DNA of 64,000 nt from Streptantibioticus_A sp037034305 (lineage in GTDB: Bacteria > Actinomycetota > Actinomycetes > Streptomycetales > Streptomycetaceae). Below are positions 44,373-52,847 of this stretch, one piece after another. The DNA is taken from the NCBI GenBank assembly GCA_037034305.1, contig JBAGJY010000007.1:186001-250000 (forward strand). Reading direction: 5' to 3'. Position numbers and translations under genes: made by a program. How positions within the stretch are numbered: the first letter of the stretch is position 1; each line of letters opens with the position of its first letter. Under the pieces are notes generated by a model, which saw only the letters and a list, made by a program, of their open reading frames with translations, was not told the origin of the DNA and did no database searches.

Positions 44373-46340
44373 TCAGACCGACTCCGCGGTCTCCGCCACC
44401 GGTTCCGCGAACTGGGCGGCGTACAGACGGGCGTAGGCGCCATCGGCCGCCAACAGCTCGTCGTGGGTGCCCTGTTCGACGATGTGGCCCGACTCCATCA
44501 CCAGGATCACGTCCGCGTCGCGGATGGTGGAGAGGCGGTGCGCGATGACGAAACTGGTGCGGCCGGACCGCAGTTGCGCCATCGCGTGCTGGATCAGCAC
44601 CTCGGTGCGGGTGTCGACGGAACTGGTGGCCTCGTCCAGCACGAGGATGGCCGGTTCGGCGAGGAACGCCCGGGCGATGGTGATCAACTGCTTCTCGCCC
44701 GCGGAGACGTTGGCGCCCTCGTCGTCGAGGACGGTGTCGTAGCCGTCGGGCAGCGTGCGGACGAAGCGGTCCACGTGGGTCGCCTTGGCCGCCTCGATTA
44801 TCTGCTCTCGGGTGGCGCCCTCACATCCGTACGCGATGTTGTCGGCGATCGTGCCGCCGAACAGCCAGGTGTCCTGGAGGACCATGCCGATGTTGCCGCG
44901 CAGTTCCTCGCGGGACATCCCGGCGATGTCCACCCCGTCCAGGGTGATCCGGCCGCCGGTGACCTCGTAGAACCGCATCAGCAGGTTGACCATGGTGGTC
45001 TTGCCCGCGCCGGTCGGTCCGACGATGGCCACCGTCTGGCCGGGGCTCACCGACAGGGACAGGTCCTCGATCAGCGGCTTCTCCGGGTCGTACTGGAAGT
45101 GGACGCCCTCGAACTCCACCCTGCCGGTGACCTGCTCCGGGCTGAGCGGTTCGGCCGGGTCGGCCTCCTGCTCCTCGGCGTCGAGGAGGTCGAAGACCCG
45201 CTCCGCGGAGGCCACACCGGACTGCACCAGGTTCGCCATGCTCGCCACCTGGGTCAGCGGCTGGCTGAACTGCCGGGAGTACTGGACGAAGGCCTGCACG
45301 TCACCGATGGACAGGGCGCCCGAGGCGACCCGCAGACCGCCGATGACGGCGATCAGCACGTACTGGAGGTTGCCGATGAACATCATCGCGGGCTGGATGG
45401 TGCCGGAGATGAGCTGGGCCTTGAATCCGGCCTGGAACAGCGCCTCGTTGTGCTCCTGGAAGACCTCCGCGGACTCCTTCTGGCGGCCGAAGACCTTCAC
45501 CAGGGAGTGGCCGGTGTACATCTCCTCAATGTGCCCGTTCAGCTTGCCCGTTGACTTCCACTGCGCCACGAACTGCGGCTGGGCGCGCTTTCCTATCCGG
45601 GCGGCGACGAACACCGACAGCGGCACGGTCAGCAGCGCGACCAGGGCGAGCAGCCAGGAGATCCAGAACATCATGCTCAGCACGCCGACGATGGTCAGCA
45701 ACGAGGCCACGATCTGGCTGAGCGTCTGCTGAAGTGTTTGGGCGATGTTGTCGATGTCGTTGGTGGCGCGGGAGAGCACCTCACCGCGCTGCTGCTTGTC
45801 GAAGTAGCTCAGCGGCAGTCGACCGAGCTTCTCCTCCACCTGCTGGCGCAGCCGGTAGGCGGTCCGCTGCACCACGCGGGTGGCGATGCGGGCCTGGGCG
45901 AAGCCGCACAGCGCGGAGCCCACGTAGATCAGCATCACCCACAGCAGCACGGTGCCGACCGCGCCGAAGTCGATGCCGTGGCCGGGGCGCACGTTGTGCA
46001 TCGAGGCCACGATGTCGGCGACCTTGCCCTGGCCATGGGCGCGCATCGCGGCCACGGCCTGCGCCTGGGTGGTGCCGGGCGGCAGCTGGCGGCCGATGAC
46101 GCCCGCGAAGATCAGGTCGGTGGCCCGCCCGAGGATCTTGGGGCCGAGCACGGACAGTCCGACGCTGAGGACGCCGAGCGCCAGGCCGACCGCGATGATG
46201 CCGCGCTCGGGGCGCAGCATGCCCAGGAGCCGCTTGCCCGATCCCTTGAAGTCCATGGACTTCTCGGCGGGCTGGCCGCCCATCCAACGCGCCGGTCCGG
46301 CCGCGGGGGCCGGACCCCTGCCGGGTACGGGGGTACTCAC
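44373..46340 (-). CDS. ABC exporter, TM-ATPase subunit B
   Basis: This 655-residue protein is an exporter half with six helices and an ATPase domain. It has Walker A GPTGAGKTT, a signature motif VSAGEKQL (usually LSGGQ, here degenerate), and Walker B ILVLDEATS. Degeneracy in one half is common in heterodimeric exporters. The GTG at 46340 overlaps the previous TGA. The partner is encoded immediately upstream. Substrate unknown (lipid or drug). Confidence 0.88.
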   Translation of the reverse strand: MSTPVPGRGPAPAAGPARWMGGQPAEKSMDFKGSGKRLLGMLRPERGIIAVGLALGVLSVGLSVLGPKILGRATDLIFAGVIGRQLPPGTTQAQAVAAMRAHGQGKVADIVASMHNVRPGHGIDFGAVGTVLLWVMLIYVGSALCGFAQARIATRVVQRTAYRLRQQVEEKLGRLPLSYFDKQQRGEVLSRATNDIDNIAQTLQQTLSQIVASLLTIVGVLSMMFWISWLLALVALLTVPLSVFVAARIGKRAQPQFVAQWKSTGKLNGHIEEMYTGHSLVKVFGRQKESAEVFQEHNEALFQAGFKAQLISGTIQPAMMFIGNLQYVLIAVIGGLRVASGALSIGDVQAFVQYSRQFSQPLTQVASMANLVQSGVASAERVFDLLDAEEQEADPAEPLSPEQVTGRVEFEGVHFQYDPEKPLIEDLSLSVSPGQTVAIVGPTGAGKTTMVNLLMRFYEVTGGRITLDGVDIAGMSREELRGNIGMVLQDTWLFGGTIADNIAYGCEGATREQIIEAAKATHVDRFVRTLPDGYDTVLDDEGANVSAGEKQLITIARAFLAEPAILVLDEATSSVDTRTEVLIQHAMAQLRSGRTSFVIAHRLSTIRDADVILVMESGHIVEQGTHDELLAADGAYARLYAAQFAEPVAETAESV

Positions 46341-48070
46341 GCCGCCTCCTGCTCGGTGAGCTGGGAGAGCACGATCTCCCGGTAGGTCTCGTTGCCGTCC
46401 ATCAGTTCCGTGTGGGTGCCGGTGCCGACGACGCGGCCCTCGTCCAGGACCACGATGCGGTCGGCGTCGCGGATGGTGCTGACCCGCTGCGCGACGATGA
46501 CCACGGTGGCGTCCTGGGTCTCACGGGTGAGCGCGGCGCGCAGCCGGGCGTCGGTCGCGTAGTCCAGGGCGGAGAAGGAGTCGTCGAAGAGGTAGATCTC
46601 GGGTCGGCGGACCAACGCCCGGGCGATCGCGAGGCGTTGCCGCTGGCCGCCGGAGACGTTGCTGCCGCCCTGCGCGATGGGCGCGTCCAGGCCCTCCGGC
46701 ATCGCCTCCACGAAGTCGCGGGCCTGCGCGATCTCCAGCGCCTCCCACAGCTCCTCATCGGTGGCGTCGGGCTTGCCGTAGCGCAGGTTGGAGGCGACGG
46801 TGCCGGTGAACAGGTAGGGCTTCTGCGGTACGAGGCTGATCAGTTCGGCCATCATGACCGGGTCCAGCTTCCGTACGTCCTCGCCGTCGACCAGTACCGA
46901 ACCGGCGGTGGCGTCGAACAGCCTGGGCACCAGTCCGAGCAGGGTGGACTTGCCGCTTCCGGTGGAGCCGATGATGGCGGTGGTCTCGCCGGGCAGGGCG
47001 ATCAGGTCGACGTCCCTGAGTACCGGTTCCTCGGCGCCGGGGTAGCGGAACTCCACGCCGCGCAGTTCGAGTTGGCCGTGCCGGGTGACCGAGGAGATGG
47101 GCGTCACCGGGGGCACCACGCTGGTCTCGGTGCCGAGCACTTCCTGGATCCGCTCGGCGCACACCTCGGCGCGCGGGATCATCATGAACATGAACGTGGC
47201 CATCATGACGCTCATCAGGATCTGCATCAGATAGCTGAGGAAGGCGGTCAGGGCGCCCAACTGCATGCCGCCGCTGTCGATGCGGTGCCCGCCGAACCAC
47301 AGCACGGCCACGCTGGCGACGTTCACCACCAGCATGACCAGCGGGAACATCATGGACATCAGCCGGCCGGAGCGGAGCGAGTAGGTCATCAGGTCGTCAT
47401 TGGCCGACTCGAACCGCTGGCGCTCATGGGTGTCGCGGACGAAGGCGCGGATCACCCGGATGCCGGTGATCTGCTCGCGCAGGATGCGGTTGACGACGTC
47501 GATGCGCTCCTGCATGCCGCGGAACAGCGGGCGCAGCTTGCGGACCAGCAGCGAGACGATGACGCCCAGCACCGGCACGATGACCAGCAGCAGCGCGGAC
47601 AGCGGCACGTCCTGGTTGAGCGCCATCAAGATGCCGCCGACGCACATGATCGGCGCCGACACCATCAGGGTGAACGTCATCAGGGTCAGCATCTGGACCT
47701 GCTGGACGTCGTTCGTGGTCCGGGTGATCAGTGAGGGCGCGCCGAAGCGGCCCACCTCGCGGGCCGAGAAGGACTGCACCCGGTCGAACACCGCGCCCCG
47801 CACGTCCCGGCCGAGGGCCATGGAGGTGCGGGCGCCGAAGTAGACCGCTCCGATCGCGCAGACGATCTGAAGCAGGGTCACGGCGATCATGAAACCGCCG
47901 GTACGCAGAATGTAACCGGTGTCACCTTTGACGACGCCCTTGTCGATGATGTCGGCGTTGAGCGTCGGCAGGTACAGCGTCGCCAGCGTTTGTACCAGCT
48001 GGAGAAGCACGAGCAGCGCTATGGGTTTGGTGTAGGGCTTGAGGTAAGCCCGCATAAGTCGGACCAGCAC
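46337..48070 (-). CDS. ABC exporter, TM-ATPase subunit A
   Basis: This 577-residue protein begins at GTG 48070 (VLVRLMRAYLKPYTKPIALL), the usual start of such exporter halves. It has six helices, Walker A GSTGSGKST and signature NVSGGQRQRL, and a Walker B (IYLFDDSFSALD) in which the catalytic Glu is replaced by Asp. It overlaps the second half by GTGA. Together they form a heterodimeric exporter. Confidence 0.87.
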   Translation of the reverse strand: MLVRLMRAYLKPYTKPIALLVLLQLVQTLATLYLPTLNADIIDKGVVKGDTGYILRTGGFMIAVTLLQIVCAIGAVYFGARTSMALGRDVRGAVFDRVQSFSAREVGRFGAPSLITRTTNDVQQVQMLTLMTFTLMVSAPIMCVGGILMALNQDVPLSALLLVIVPVLGVIVSLLVRKLRPLFRGMQERIDVVNRILREQITGIRVIRAFVRDTHERQRFESANDDLMTYSLRSGRLMSMMFPLVMLVVNVASVAVLWFGGHRIDSGGMQLGALTAFLSYLMQILMSVMMATFMFMMIPRAEVCAERIQEVLGTETSVVPPVTPISSVTRHGQLELRGVEFRYPGAEEPVLRDVDLIALPGETTAIIGSTGSGKSTLLGLVPRLFDATAGSVLVDGEDVRKLDPVMMAELISLVPQKPYLFTGTVASNLRYGKPDATDEELWEALEIAQARDFVEAMPEGLDAPIAQGGSNVSGGQRQRLAIARALVRRPEIYLFDDSFSALDYATDARLRAALTRETQDATVVIVAQRVSTIRDADRIVVLDEGRVVGTGTHTELMDGNETYREIVLSQLTEQEAA

Positions 48071-48222
48071 ATCGCGCAGAGTACGCGAAGCGGGCGCCCG
48101 GATGCGCACGTATTTACGGGTGCCCGGATCATGTTGTGGACGGGTTTCGGGAATACTGCAATGTGGGGCGTGCGGGCCCGGACCAGCCAAGAGAAACAAG
48201 AGGAAGAAGAGGTGGGGCGCCG

Positions 48223-48513
48223 ATGCTGCGCAACGGTTTGGAACCCTGGCATGTGGTCGTTGTCGTACTCGTGGTGTTCCTGCTGTTCGGCGCGAAGCGG
48301 CTGCCCGACACGGCCCGGGCGCTCGGCAAGTCGCTGCGGATCCTCAAGAGCGAGACCAAGGCGCTGAAGGACGACTTCAAGGAGGGCGCCGCCGGCGAGC
48401 CCGCCGAGCCCAGGGCGCAGGACGAGCCGGCGCGGCGCACCATCCAGTCGGCGCCCGGCGATGTGGCCAGCGCCCGGCCGGTCGAGGAACCCCGTCGGGC
48501 GCATAACGATTAG
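48223..48513 (+). CDS. TatA/E family twin-arginine translocase protein
   Basis: This 96-residue protein has the hallmarks of TatA: a short N-terminus, one helix VVVVVLVVFLLFGAKRLPDTARALGKSL with the FG hinge, an amphipathic helix and a charged tail. TatA forms the pore of twin-arginine export. Since no tatC or tatB is adjacent, it is probably an additional paralogue. GAGGTGGGG lies before the ATG at 48223. Confidence 0.85.
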   Translation: MLRNGLEPWHVVVVVLVVFLLFGAKRLPDTARALGKSLRILKSETKALKDDFKEGAAGEPAEPRAQDEPARRTIQSAPGDVASARPVEEPRRAHND

Positions 48514-48629
48514 GTCGGTGCGTCAACCTCCGTGCATGCCGATGCGTCCTGTCTTTACGTACTCTTGGGTGATCGATTGATCTCGGATGATCGATCGCAG
48601 GAACGTCAGCAGGAACTACGGAGGCTTTC

Positions 48630-50027
48630 GTGGGCACGTCCCTGAACAGAGCAAGCCGGGGGATGCTCGCGCTGCTCCCGGCGCTGCTGCTCGCCCTACT
48701 GGCCCTGGCGGCCGCGCCCGCGCACGCCGCCGGGGGCCTGGACGCGGTGGCCGAGGGGCTGAAGAAGAACCCGGTCTATGTGGACCCGGGCGCCGCTTCG
48801 CAGCTTTCGTCGGCGGACGCCGCGGCGCTGCAGAAGAAGATCAAGGACGCGAACAAGCCGGTGTTCGTCGCCGTGCTGCCCGACTCGCCGGACTACCCGC
48901 GCGCCACGCTGCTGCGGCTGCTGCGCACCAAGGTCGGCATCACCGGCGTCTACGCGGTGCACCTGGGCGACAAGGGCTTCAACGCCGCCGCCGACTCCAA
49001 GGTGATGTCCCACAGCACGGTCGGCAACATCGTGCTGGACGCCAAGTCCTCCGCGGGCGACGTCAAGACCGAGCTGAACACCTTCGTCGACCAGGCCGAC
49101 CAGGTGGCCAGGGGCCACGCCCCCAGCTCCTGGGGTGACTCCGGCGGCTCCGGCGGTTCCGGAGCGGCGGTGGGCGCCATCGCCGCGGGCGTGATCGTGC
49201 TGGGTGCGGGCGGCGGCGGGTACGTGCTGTACCGCCGGGCCAAGAAGCGGAAGGCCGAGCGGGAGCGGGCCGCCCTCGACCAGCTGCGCACGGTGGTGGA
49301 CGAGGACATCACCGCCTTCGGCGAGGAACTCGAGCGCCTGGACTTCAACCCCGGCGACCCGTCCGCCACCGACGCGATGCGCACGGACTACACGCACGCG
49401 CTGGACGCCTACGAGAAGGCCAAGTCGCTGATGGCCACGGCGGCCAGGCCGGACGACGTACGGCCGGTCACCGAGGCGCTGGAGGACGGCCGCTTCTCGC
49501 TGGCCACGCTGGCCGCCCGGCGCACCGGCGCGCCGCTGCCGGAGCGCAGGGTGCCGTGCTTCTTCGACCCGCGGCACGGGCCCTCGGTGCGCGACGTGGA
49601 GTGGGCGCCCGCCGGTGGCGCGGTACGCAGCGTTCCGGCGTGTGCGGCGGACGCCAGCCGGATCGCCGACGGCGCCGAGCCGATGACCCGCCACGTGCAG
49701 ACCGCCTACGGCCCGCAGCCGTACTGGGACGCCGGACCGGCCTACGCGCCCTGGGCGGGCGGCTACTTCGGCGGCGGGCTGCTGCCCGGGCTGCTGATCG
49801 GCACCATGCTCGGCAGCGCGCTGAGCACACCCGCGTACGCCTATGACGGCGGGGGTTTCGGCGGCGGCGACATGGGCGGCGGTTTCGACAGCGGCCCGCA
49901 GGGCGGCGACTTCTCCGGTGCCGACTTCAACCCGGCCGACTTCTCCGGTGGGTTCGGGGACTCCGGTGGCGGATTCGGTGACTTCGGCGGGGGCGACTCC
50001 GGCGGATTCGGCGGCGGCGACTGGTAG
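48630..50027 (+). CDS. secreted/membrane Gly-rich protein, unknown function
   Basis: This 465-residue protein has a signal peptide (1-33), an alpha/beta extracellular domain of about 110 residues, a membrane helix (about 174-200), a helical cytosolic region, a second hydrophobic patch (GGGLLPGLLIGTMLGSAL), and a C-terminal Gly/Asp/Phe repeat tail (SGGFGDSGGGFG). I do not recognise a family. The start is a GTG at 48630, with ACTACGGAGG upstream. It resembles TPM-type membrane proteins in layout only. Confidence 0.65.
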   Translation: MGTSLNRASRGMLALLPALLLALLALAAAPAHAAGGLDAVAEGLKKNPVYVDPGAASQLSSADAAALQKKIKDANKPVFVAVLPDSPDYPRATLLRLLRTKVGITGVYAVHLGDKGFNAAADSKVMSHSTVGNIVLDAKSSAGDVKTELNTFVDQADQVARGHAPSSWGDSGGSGGSGAAVGAIAAGVIVLGAGGGGYVLYRRAKKRKAERERAALDQLRTVVDEDITAFGEELERLDFNPGDPSATDAMRTDYTHALDAYEKAKSLMATAARPDDVRPVTEALEDGRFSLATLAARRTGAPLPERRVPCFFDPRHGPSVRDVEWAPAGGAVRSVPACAADASRIADGAEPMTRHVQTAYGPQPYWDAGPAYAPWAGGYFGGGLLPGLLIGTMLGSALSTPAYAYDGGGFGGGDMGGGFDSGPQGGDFSGADFNPADFSGGFGDSGGGFGDFGGGDSGGFGGGDW

Positions 50028-50045
50028 TTGGCGCCGTTGCCGGTC

Positions 50046-50093
50046 AACACCCTGGCTGAACTTGAACTTTCATTCAGGTACGGCCAGGGTGTT
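50046..50093. repeat. perfect inverted repeat at the soxR-like promoter
   Basis: AACACCCTGGC (50046-50056) pairs with GCCAGGGTGTT (50083-50093). The repeat may terminate the Gly-rich gene; its 3' arm overlaps the -10 region or SD of the regulator. Confidence 0.6.
50062..50079. promoter_or_regulatory. SoxR-type operator at the soxR-like gene
   Basis: TTGAACTTTCATTCAGGT shares 15 of 18 bases with the sequence at 52531. In + sense its TTGAAC can act as a -35 and CAGGGT (50085-50090) as a -10 with a 17-base spacer, so the ATG at 50098 would be nearly leaderless. Confidence 0.6.
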
Positions 50094-50097
50094 CCTT

Positions 50098-50550
50098 ATG
50101 AGCGGCGTGTCCTGGCAGGCCAGGGAACTGACCATCGGCGAACTGTCGGAGCGCAGCGGAGTCCCGGCGTCCGCTCTGCGGTTCTACGAGCGCCAGGGAC
50201 TGATCGACAGCACTCGCACCAGCGGCAACCAGCGCCGCTACACACGGGACACGCTGCGCCGGGTGGCCTTTGTCCGGGTCTCCCAACGGGTCGGCATTTC
50301 GCTGGCCGCCATTCGCGACGCGCTCGCCCTCCTGCCGGAGGGGCGCACGCCCAGCAAAGAGGACTGGGCATGCGTCTCCGAGCACTGGCGGCTGGATCTG
50401 ATGGAGCGGATCAGGCAGATGACGCTGCTGCTGGAGAAGCTGAGCGACTGCATCGGCTGCGGATGCCTGACGCTTGAGCGCTGCGCGCTGGCCAACCCGC
50501 ACGACGTACTGGGTGAACAGGGCGCGGGGGCACGGCGGTTCGAGGGCTGA
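50098..50550 (+). CDS. soxR: SoxR-type redox-sensing MerR regulator
   Basis: This 150-residue MerR protein has the winged helix (residues 10-80, LTIGELSERSGVPASALRFYERQGLI) and the SoxR iron-sulphur motif C118, C121, C123 and C129 (CxxCxCxxxxxC), which holds a 2Fe-2S cluster. In Streptomyces, SoxR responds to redox-active metabolites rather than to superoxide itself. The adjacent operator repeats upstream of a second gene at 52.5 kb, and the two may form a small regulon. The ATG at 50098 has no classical SD. Confidence 0.88.
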   Translation: MSGVSWQARELTIGELSERSGVPASALRFYERQGLIDSTRTSGNQRRYTRDTLRRVAFVRVSQRVGISLAAIRDALALLPEGRTPSKEDWACVSEHWRLDLMERIRQMTLLLEKLSDCIGCGCLTLERCALANPHDVLGEQGAGARRFEG

Positions 50551-50573
50551 GCGGCCTCGGCGGCGCGCCCGCT

Positions 50574-51491
50574 TCAGGACAATCCGGCCGGGCGGTCCCG
50601 CTGCCCCGCCAACTGTCGTGCCAGCAGGCACTCTTCCGCGAAGGCCAGCGCCTTGAGGTGGTACGAGCGGGCGGCCCAGCCGAGGCTGATGTTGTGACCG
50701 GCGCCCTGCTGGCGGTCGAAGAGGACCTTGGGGGCGGCCAGCAGGGTCCGCATGGAGTCCAGGGTTTCCTCGTCGTGCCGCCACCAGCGTTCGTGCTCGG
50801 CGAACGTGAACCGTACCGGCACCCGCAGCCGTGCGGCCACCGTGGGAAACAGCTCGGGCCAGTTCCGGAGCCCCCGGGCCTCGCGCACCGGCATCGCCGC
50901 CACCAGCGGTTCGGCGAGCCGGAACGTGTCCGGCGGGTAAAGTCGCAGCGGACCCCAGTTCAGGGTGCCGAGCCGCACGCCGTTCGACGCGCGGTTGCCG
51001 TCGGGTAGTTGGGAGACGTCCACCGCGTAGCGGTGGCCGATCCCGGAGACGTCGAGCCCGAGCAGGTCGGCGCCGCGCTTGTCGGCGGCGGCGGTCAGCG
51101 CGAGTTTGCCGCCGTAGGAGTGGGCGACGAGGAAGAACCCGGCGCCGGTCTGGTGGCGCAGCGCGAAGTCGCCCAGGGCCGCGTGCAGCGTCTCGGACTG
51201 CTCGGCCAGGGCCATTCCCTCCGGGAGCGCGTCCGCCGACAGACCGTAGCCGGGGCGGTCGACGGCCAGCACCGTGAACCCCAGCCGGGCCCCCAGGGCC
51301 AGCAGGGACAGGCTGGGGTGGGCCGGGCCGTGGAAGTAGCCCGCCTTCATGCCCCCGCCGGGAACGGCCACCACGACGGCTCGCGGCGGCAGGTGCTCCG
51401 GTTCGACCAACAGCGCGGAGAGCTGGAGGCCGTCCGCGTTCAGGACGATGTCCCGTGGCCGCGGTGCGGCGGAGTTGATCGGCTCAGTCAT
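50574..51491 (-). CDS. alpha/beta hydrolase
   Basis: This 305-residue protein has an oxyanion strand with PGGGMKAGYFHGP, the nucleophile elbow AHSYGGK, an acidic residue region near FTFAEHERWW, and the final catalytic His in GAGHNISLG. Substrate unknown. It converges on the soxR-like gene. The stop lies 24 bases past the regulator's stop. Confidence 0.82.
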   Translation of the reverse strand: MTEPINSAAPRPRDIVLNADGLQLSALLVEPEHLPPRAVVVAVPGGGMKAGYFHGPAHPSLSLLALGARLGFTVLAVDRPGYGLSADALPEGMALAEQSETLHAALGDFALRHQTGAGFFLVAHSYGGKLALTAAADKRGADLLGLDVSGIGHRYAVDVSQLPDGNRASNGVRLGTLNWGPLRLYPPDTFRLAEPLVAAMPVREARGLRNWPELFPTVAARLRVPVRFTFAEHERWWRHDEETLDSMRTLLAAPKVLFDRQQGAGHNISLGWAARSYHLKALAFAEECLLARQLAGQRDRPAGLS

Positions 51492-51588
51492 GTCGGTCCA
51501 TGTTCAGGAGGCGTGAAAGGCGAATCTCGGGGTGCGCCCGAGCGTATTCGAACGGGCCTGGCGAATGGTTGCTGGACCCCGGCGAAAC

Positions 51589-51622
51589 GCCGGGTGTGCA
51601 GAAAGGTTTCTGCACACCCGGC
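51589..51622 (-). terminator. strong stem-loop terminator
   Basis: GCCGGGTGTGCAGAAA (51589-51604) pairs perfectly with TTTCTGCACACCCGGC (51607-51622); when read leftward it ends the FMN reductase transcript. Confidence 0.82.
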
Positions 51623-51634
51623 GGCCCTGGCGGA

Positions 51635-52207
51635 TCAGCTGCCGTACGGGTGCTTGGCGCGGGCCTCGCGCAGCGCGTGGCCCCACCAGGCGAGCTGGTC
51701 GAGGAGGACCTTGGCGGCGGTCTCCGGGCCTGATGGGTCCTTCGGCGCGCCGTCCTCGTCGAACTGGCCCCACGGGCTGTGGAAGCTGACCGCGTCCCGG
51801 ACCGTCACGGCGTGCAGCTCGGCGAAGACCGGCCGCAGCTGCTCCACCGCGCGCAGGCCGCCGGACAGGCCGCCGTAGGAGACGAAGCCGACCGGCTTGG
51901 CCTGCCACTGCGTGTAGTGCCAGTCGATCAGGGACTTCAGCGAGGCAGGGAAGCTGTGGTTGTACTCCGGGGTCACCACGACGAAGGCGTCGGCCTGCTC
52001 AAGGCGCTCGGTGACCTTGGCCACCTCTTCGGACGGACTGTGCGACAGCATCAGGGGCAGCTGGTGGTCGACGAGGTCGATCACGTCGACGGTCAGGTCC
52101 GCGCGCTGCTCGGCGATGCCGGAGAACCAGTCGGCGACGGTGGGGCCGAAACGGCCCTCGCGGACACTGGCGACCACGACGGCGAGGCGCAGGGGGGCGG
52201 TGGACAT
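51635..52207 (-). CDS. NAD(P)H-dependent FMN reductase
   Basis: This 190-residue flavodoxin-fold reductase has RLAVVVASVREGRFGPTVADWF near the N-terminus and VVVTPEYNHSFPASLKSLIDW for FMN binding. Such enzymes reduce FMN or quinones using NADPH. The ATG at 52207 is chosen because AAGGAG lies six bases upstream; an earlier ATG (52213) would abut the SD. It lies downstream of a SoxR-type promoter and a decayed MFS gene, in the same orientation. Confidence 0.87.
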   Translation of the reverse strand: MSTAPLRLAVVVASVREGRFGPTVADWFSGIAEQRADLTVDVIDLVDHQLPLMLSHSPSEEVAKVTERLEQADAFVVVTPEYNHSFPASLKSLIDWHYTQWQAKPVGFVSYGGLSGGLRAVEQLRPVFAELHAVTVRDAVSFHSPWGQFDEDGAPKDPSGPETAAKVLLDQLAWWGHALREARAKHPYGS

Positions 52208-52245
52208 GTTCATCTCCTTGGGGGGTTGCTGGATCTAGCGAAAAA

Positions 52246-52459
52246 TCAGAGGAGTTGGCGGCTACTGGTTGAGAGTCGGAGAAGTGGGCGGCTACCGGTG
52301 AACGCGGCACGGATGCCGGGGATCGCGGGCGCGACCGTCGCACCGGCCATGGTGGCCAGGGTGCCGACCAGGACCAGGGTGGCGGCCTGGCCGTTGCCGC
52401 TCTTCCTTGGCTGGCGCCGCTGTCTTCGAGGCGTGTCGGCGTTCGCTGGTGGTGGTCAT
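52246..52459 (-). pseudogene. truncated, frameshifted MFS transporter gene
   Basis: An ATG at 52459 with GAGGAG upstream starts MTTTSERRHASKTAAPAKE; then, one base shifted, the frame reads QAATLVLVGTLATMAGATV, APAIPGIRAAFTG, which is the first helix of an MFS efflux pump. The remainder of the gene is missing, and the frame stops at 52246. The gene lies between the SoxR-type promoter and the FMN reductase. Confidence 0.65.
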
Positions 52460-52520
52460 CAGGTTCTCCTCGCAACCGCGTTGCGGTTCGGCATGGGTGC
52501 GTAAGGGCGAGCACGGCCTG

Positions 52521-52551
52521 ACGCTAGGAGTTGAACTTAGGTTCAGGTCAA
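52521..52551 (-). promoter_or_regulatory. SoxR/MerR-type promoter with 19-bp spacer
   Basis: Read leftward: -35 TTGACC (52551-52546), 19-base spacer, -10 TAGCGT (52526-52521). The spacer holds TGAAC-CTAA-GTTCA (dyad) and the operator TTGAACTTAGGTTCAGGT in + sense. MerR activators require such overlong spacers. It would drive the MFS remnant and the FMN reductase. Confidence 0.75.
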
Positions 52552-52616
52552 CTGAGCGCCGCCGCCGGGCGGATCACACGGCGCTGCGCCGCGCGCGGGC
52601 ATGCCTTCGTGCCGCT

Positions 52617-52760
52617 GCCAAGCGCCCCGCTGGGAGTGCGGCGATGTGCCGTCGAGCATCTGCGGCACGGGTGCGGCTGGTCGCGCCGTTCCCCGCGCCC
52701 CTTCAGGGCGCTACCGAAGCGCGCCGGACTTCGCCCGATCTGCTTAGCGGCGTTCTCGCG
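52617..52760 (+). repeat. dispersed Streptomyces repeat, copy 4
   Basis: It reads AAGCGCCCCGCTGGGAGTGC, GGCGATGTGCCGTCGAGCAT, GGCTGGTCGCGCCGTTCCCC, then CTACCGAAGCGCGCCGGACT. Unlike the other copies, it does not begin at a visible stop codon. Confidence 0.75.
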
Positions 52761-52847
52761 GCGGGCGCGCGCGGACATGCCTGATCGGCCGCGGGAGGCG
52801 TTGAGCGAGCACTGGCCCAACTAGTGGCAGAGGGTGCCGGGTTGCGG

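Larger units (their letters stand above)
52460..52847. other. 388-bp non-coding region
   Basis: It holds the SoxR-type promoter at 52521-52551 and repeat copy 4 from 52617. I see nothing convincing in the remaining sequence. Confidence 0.5.
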
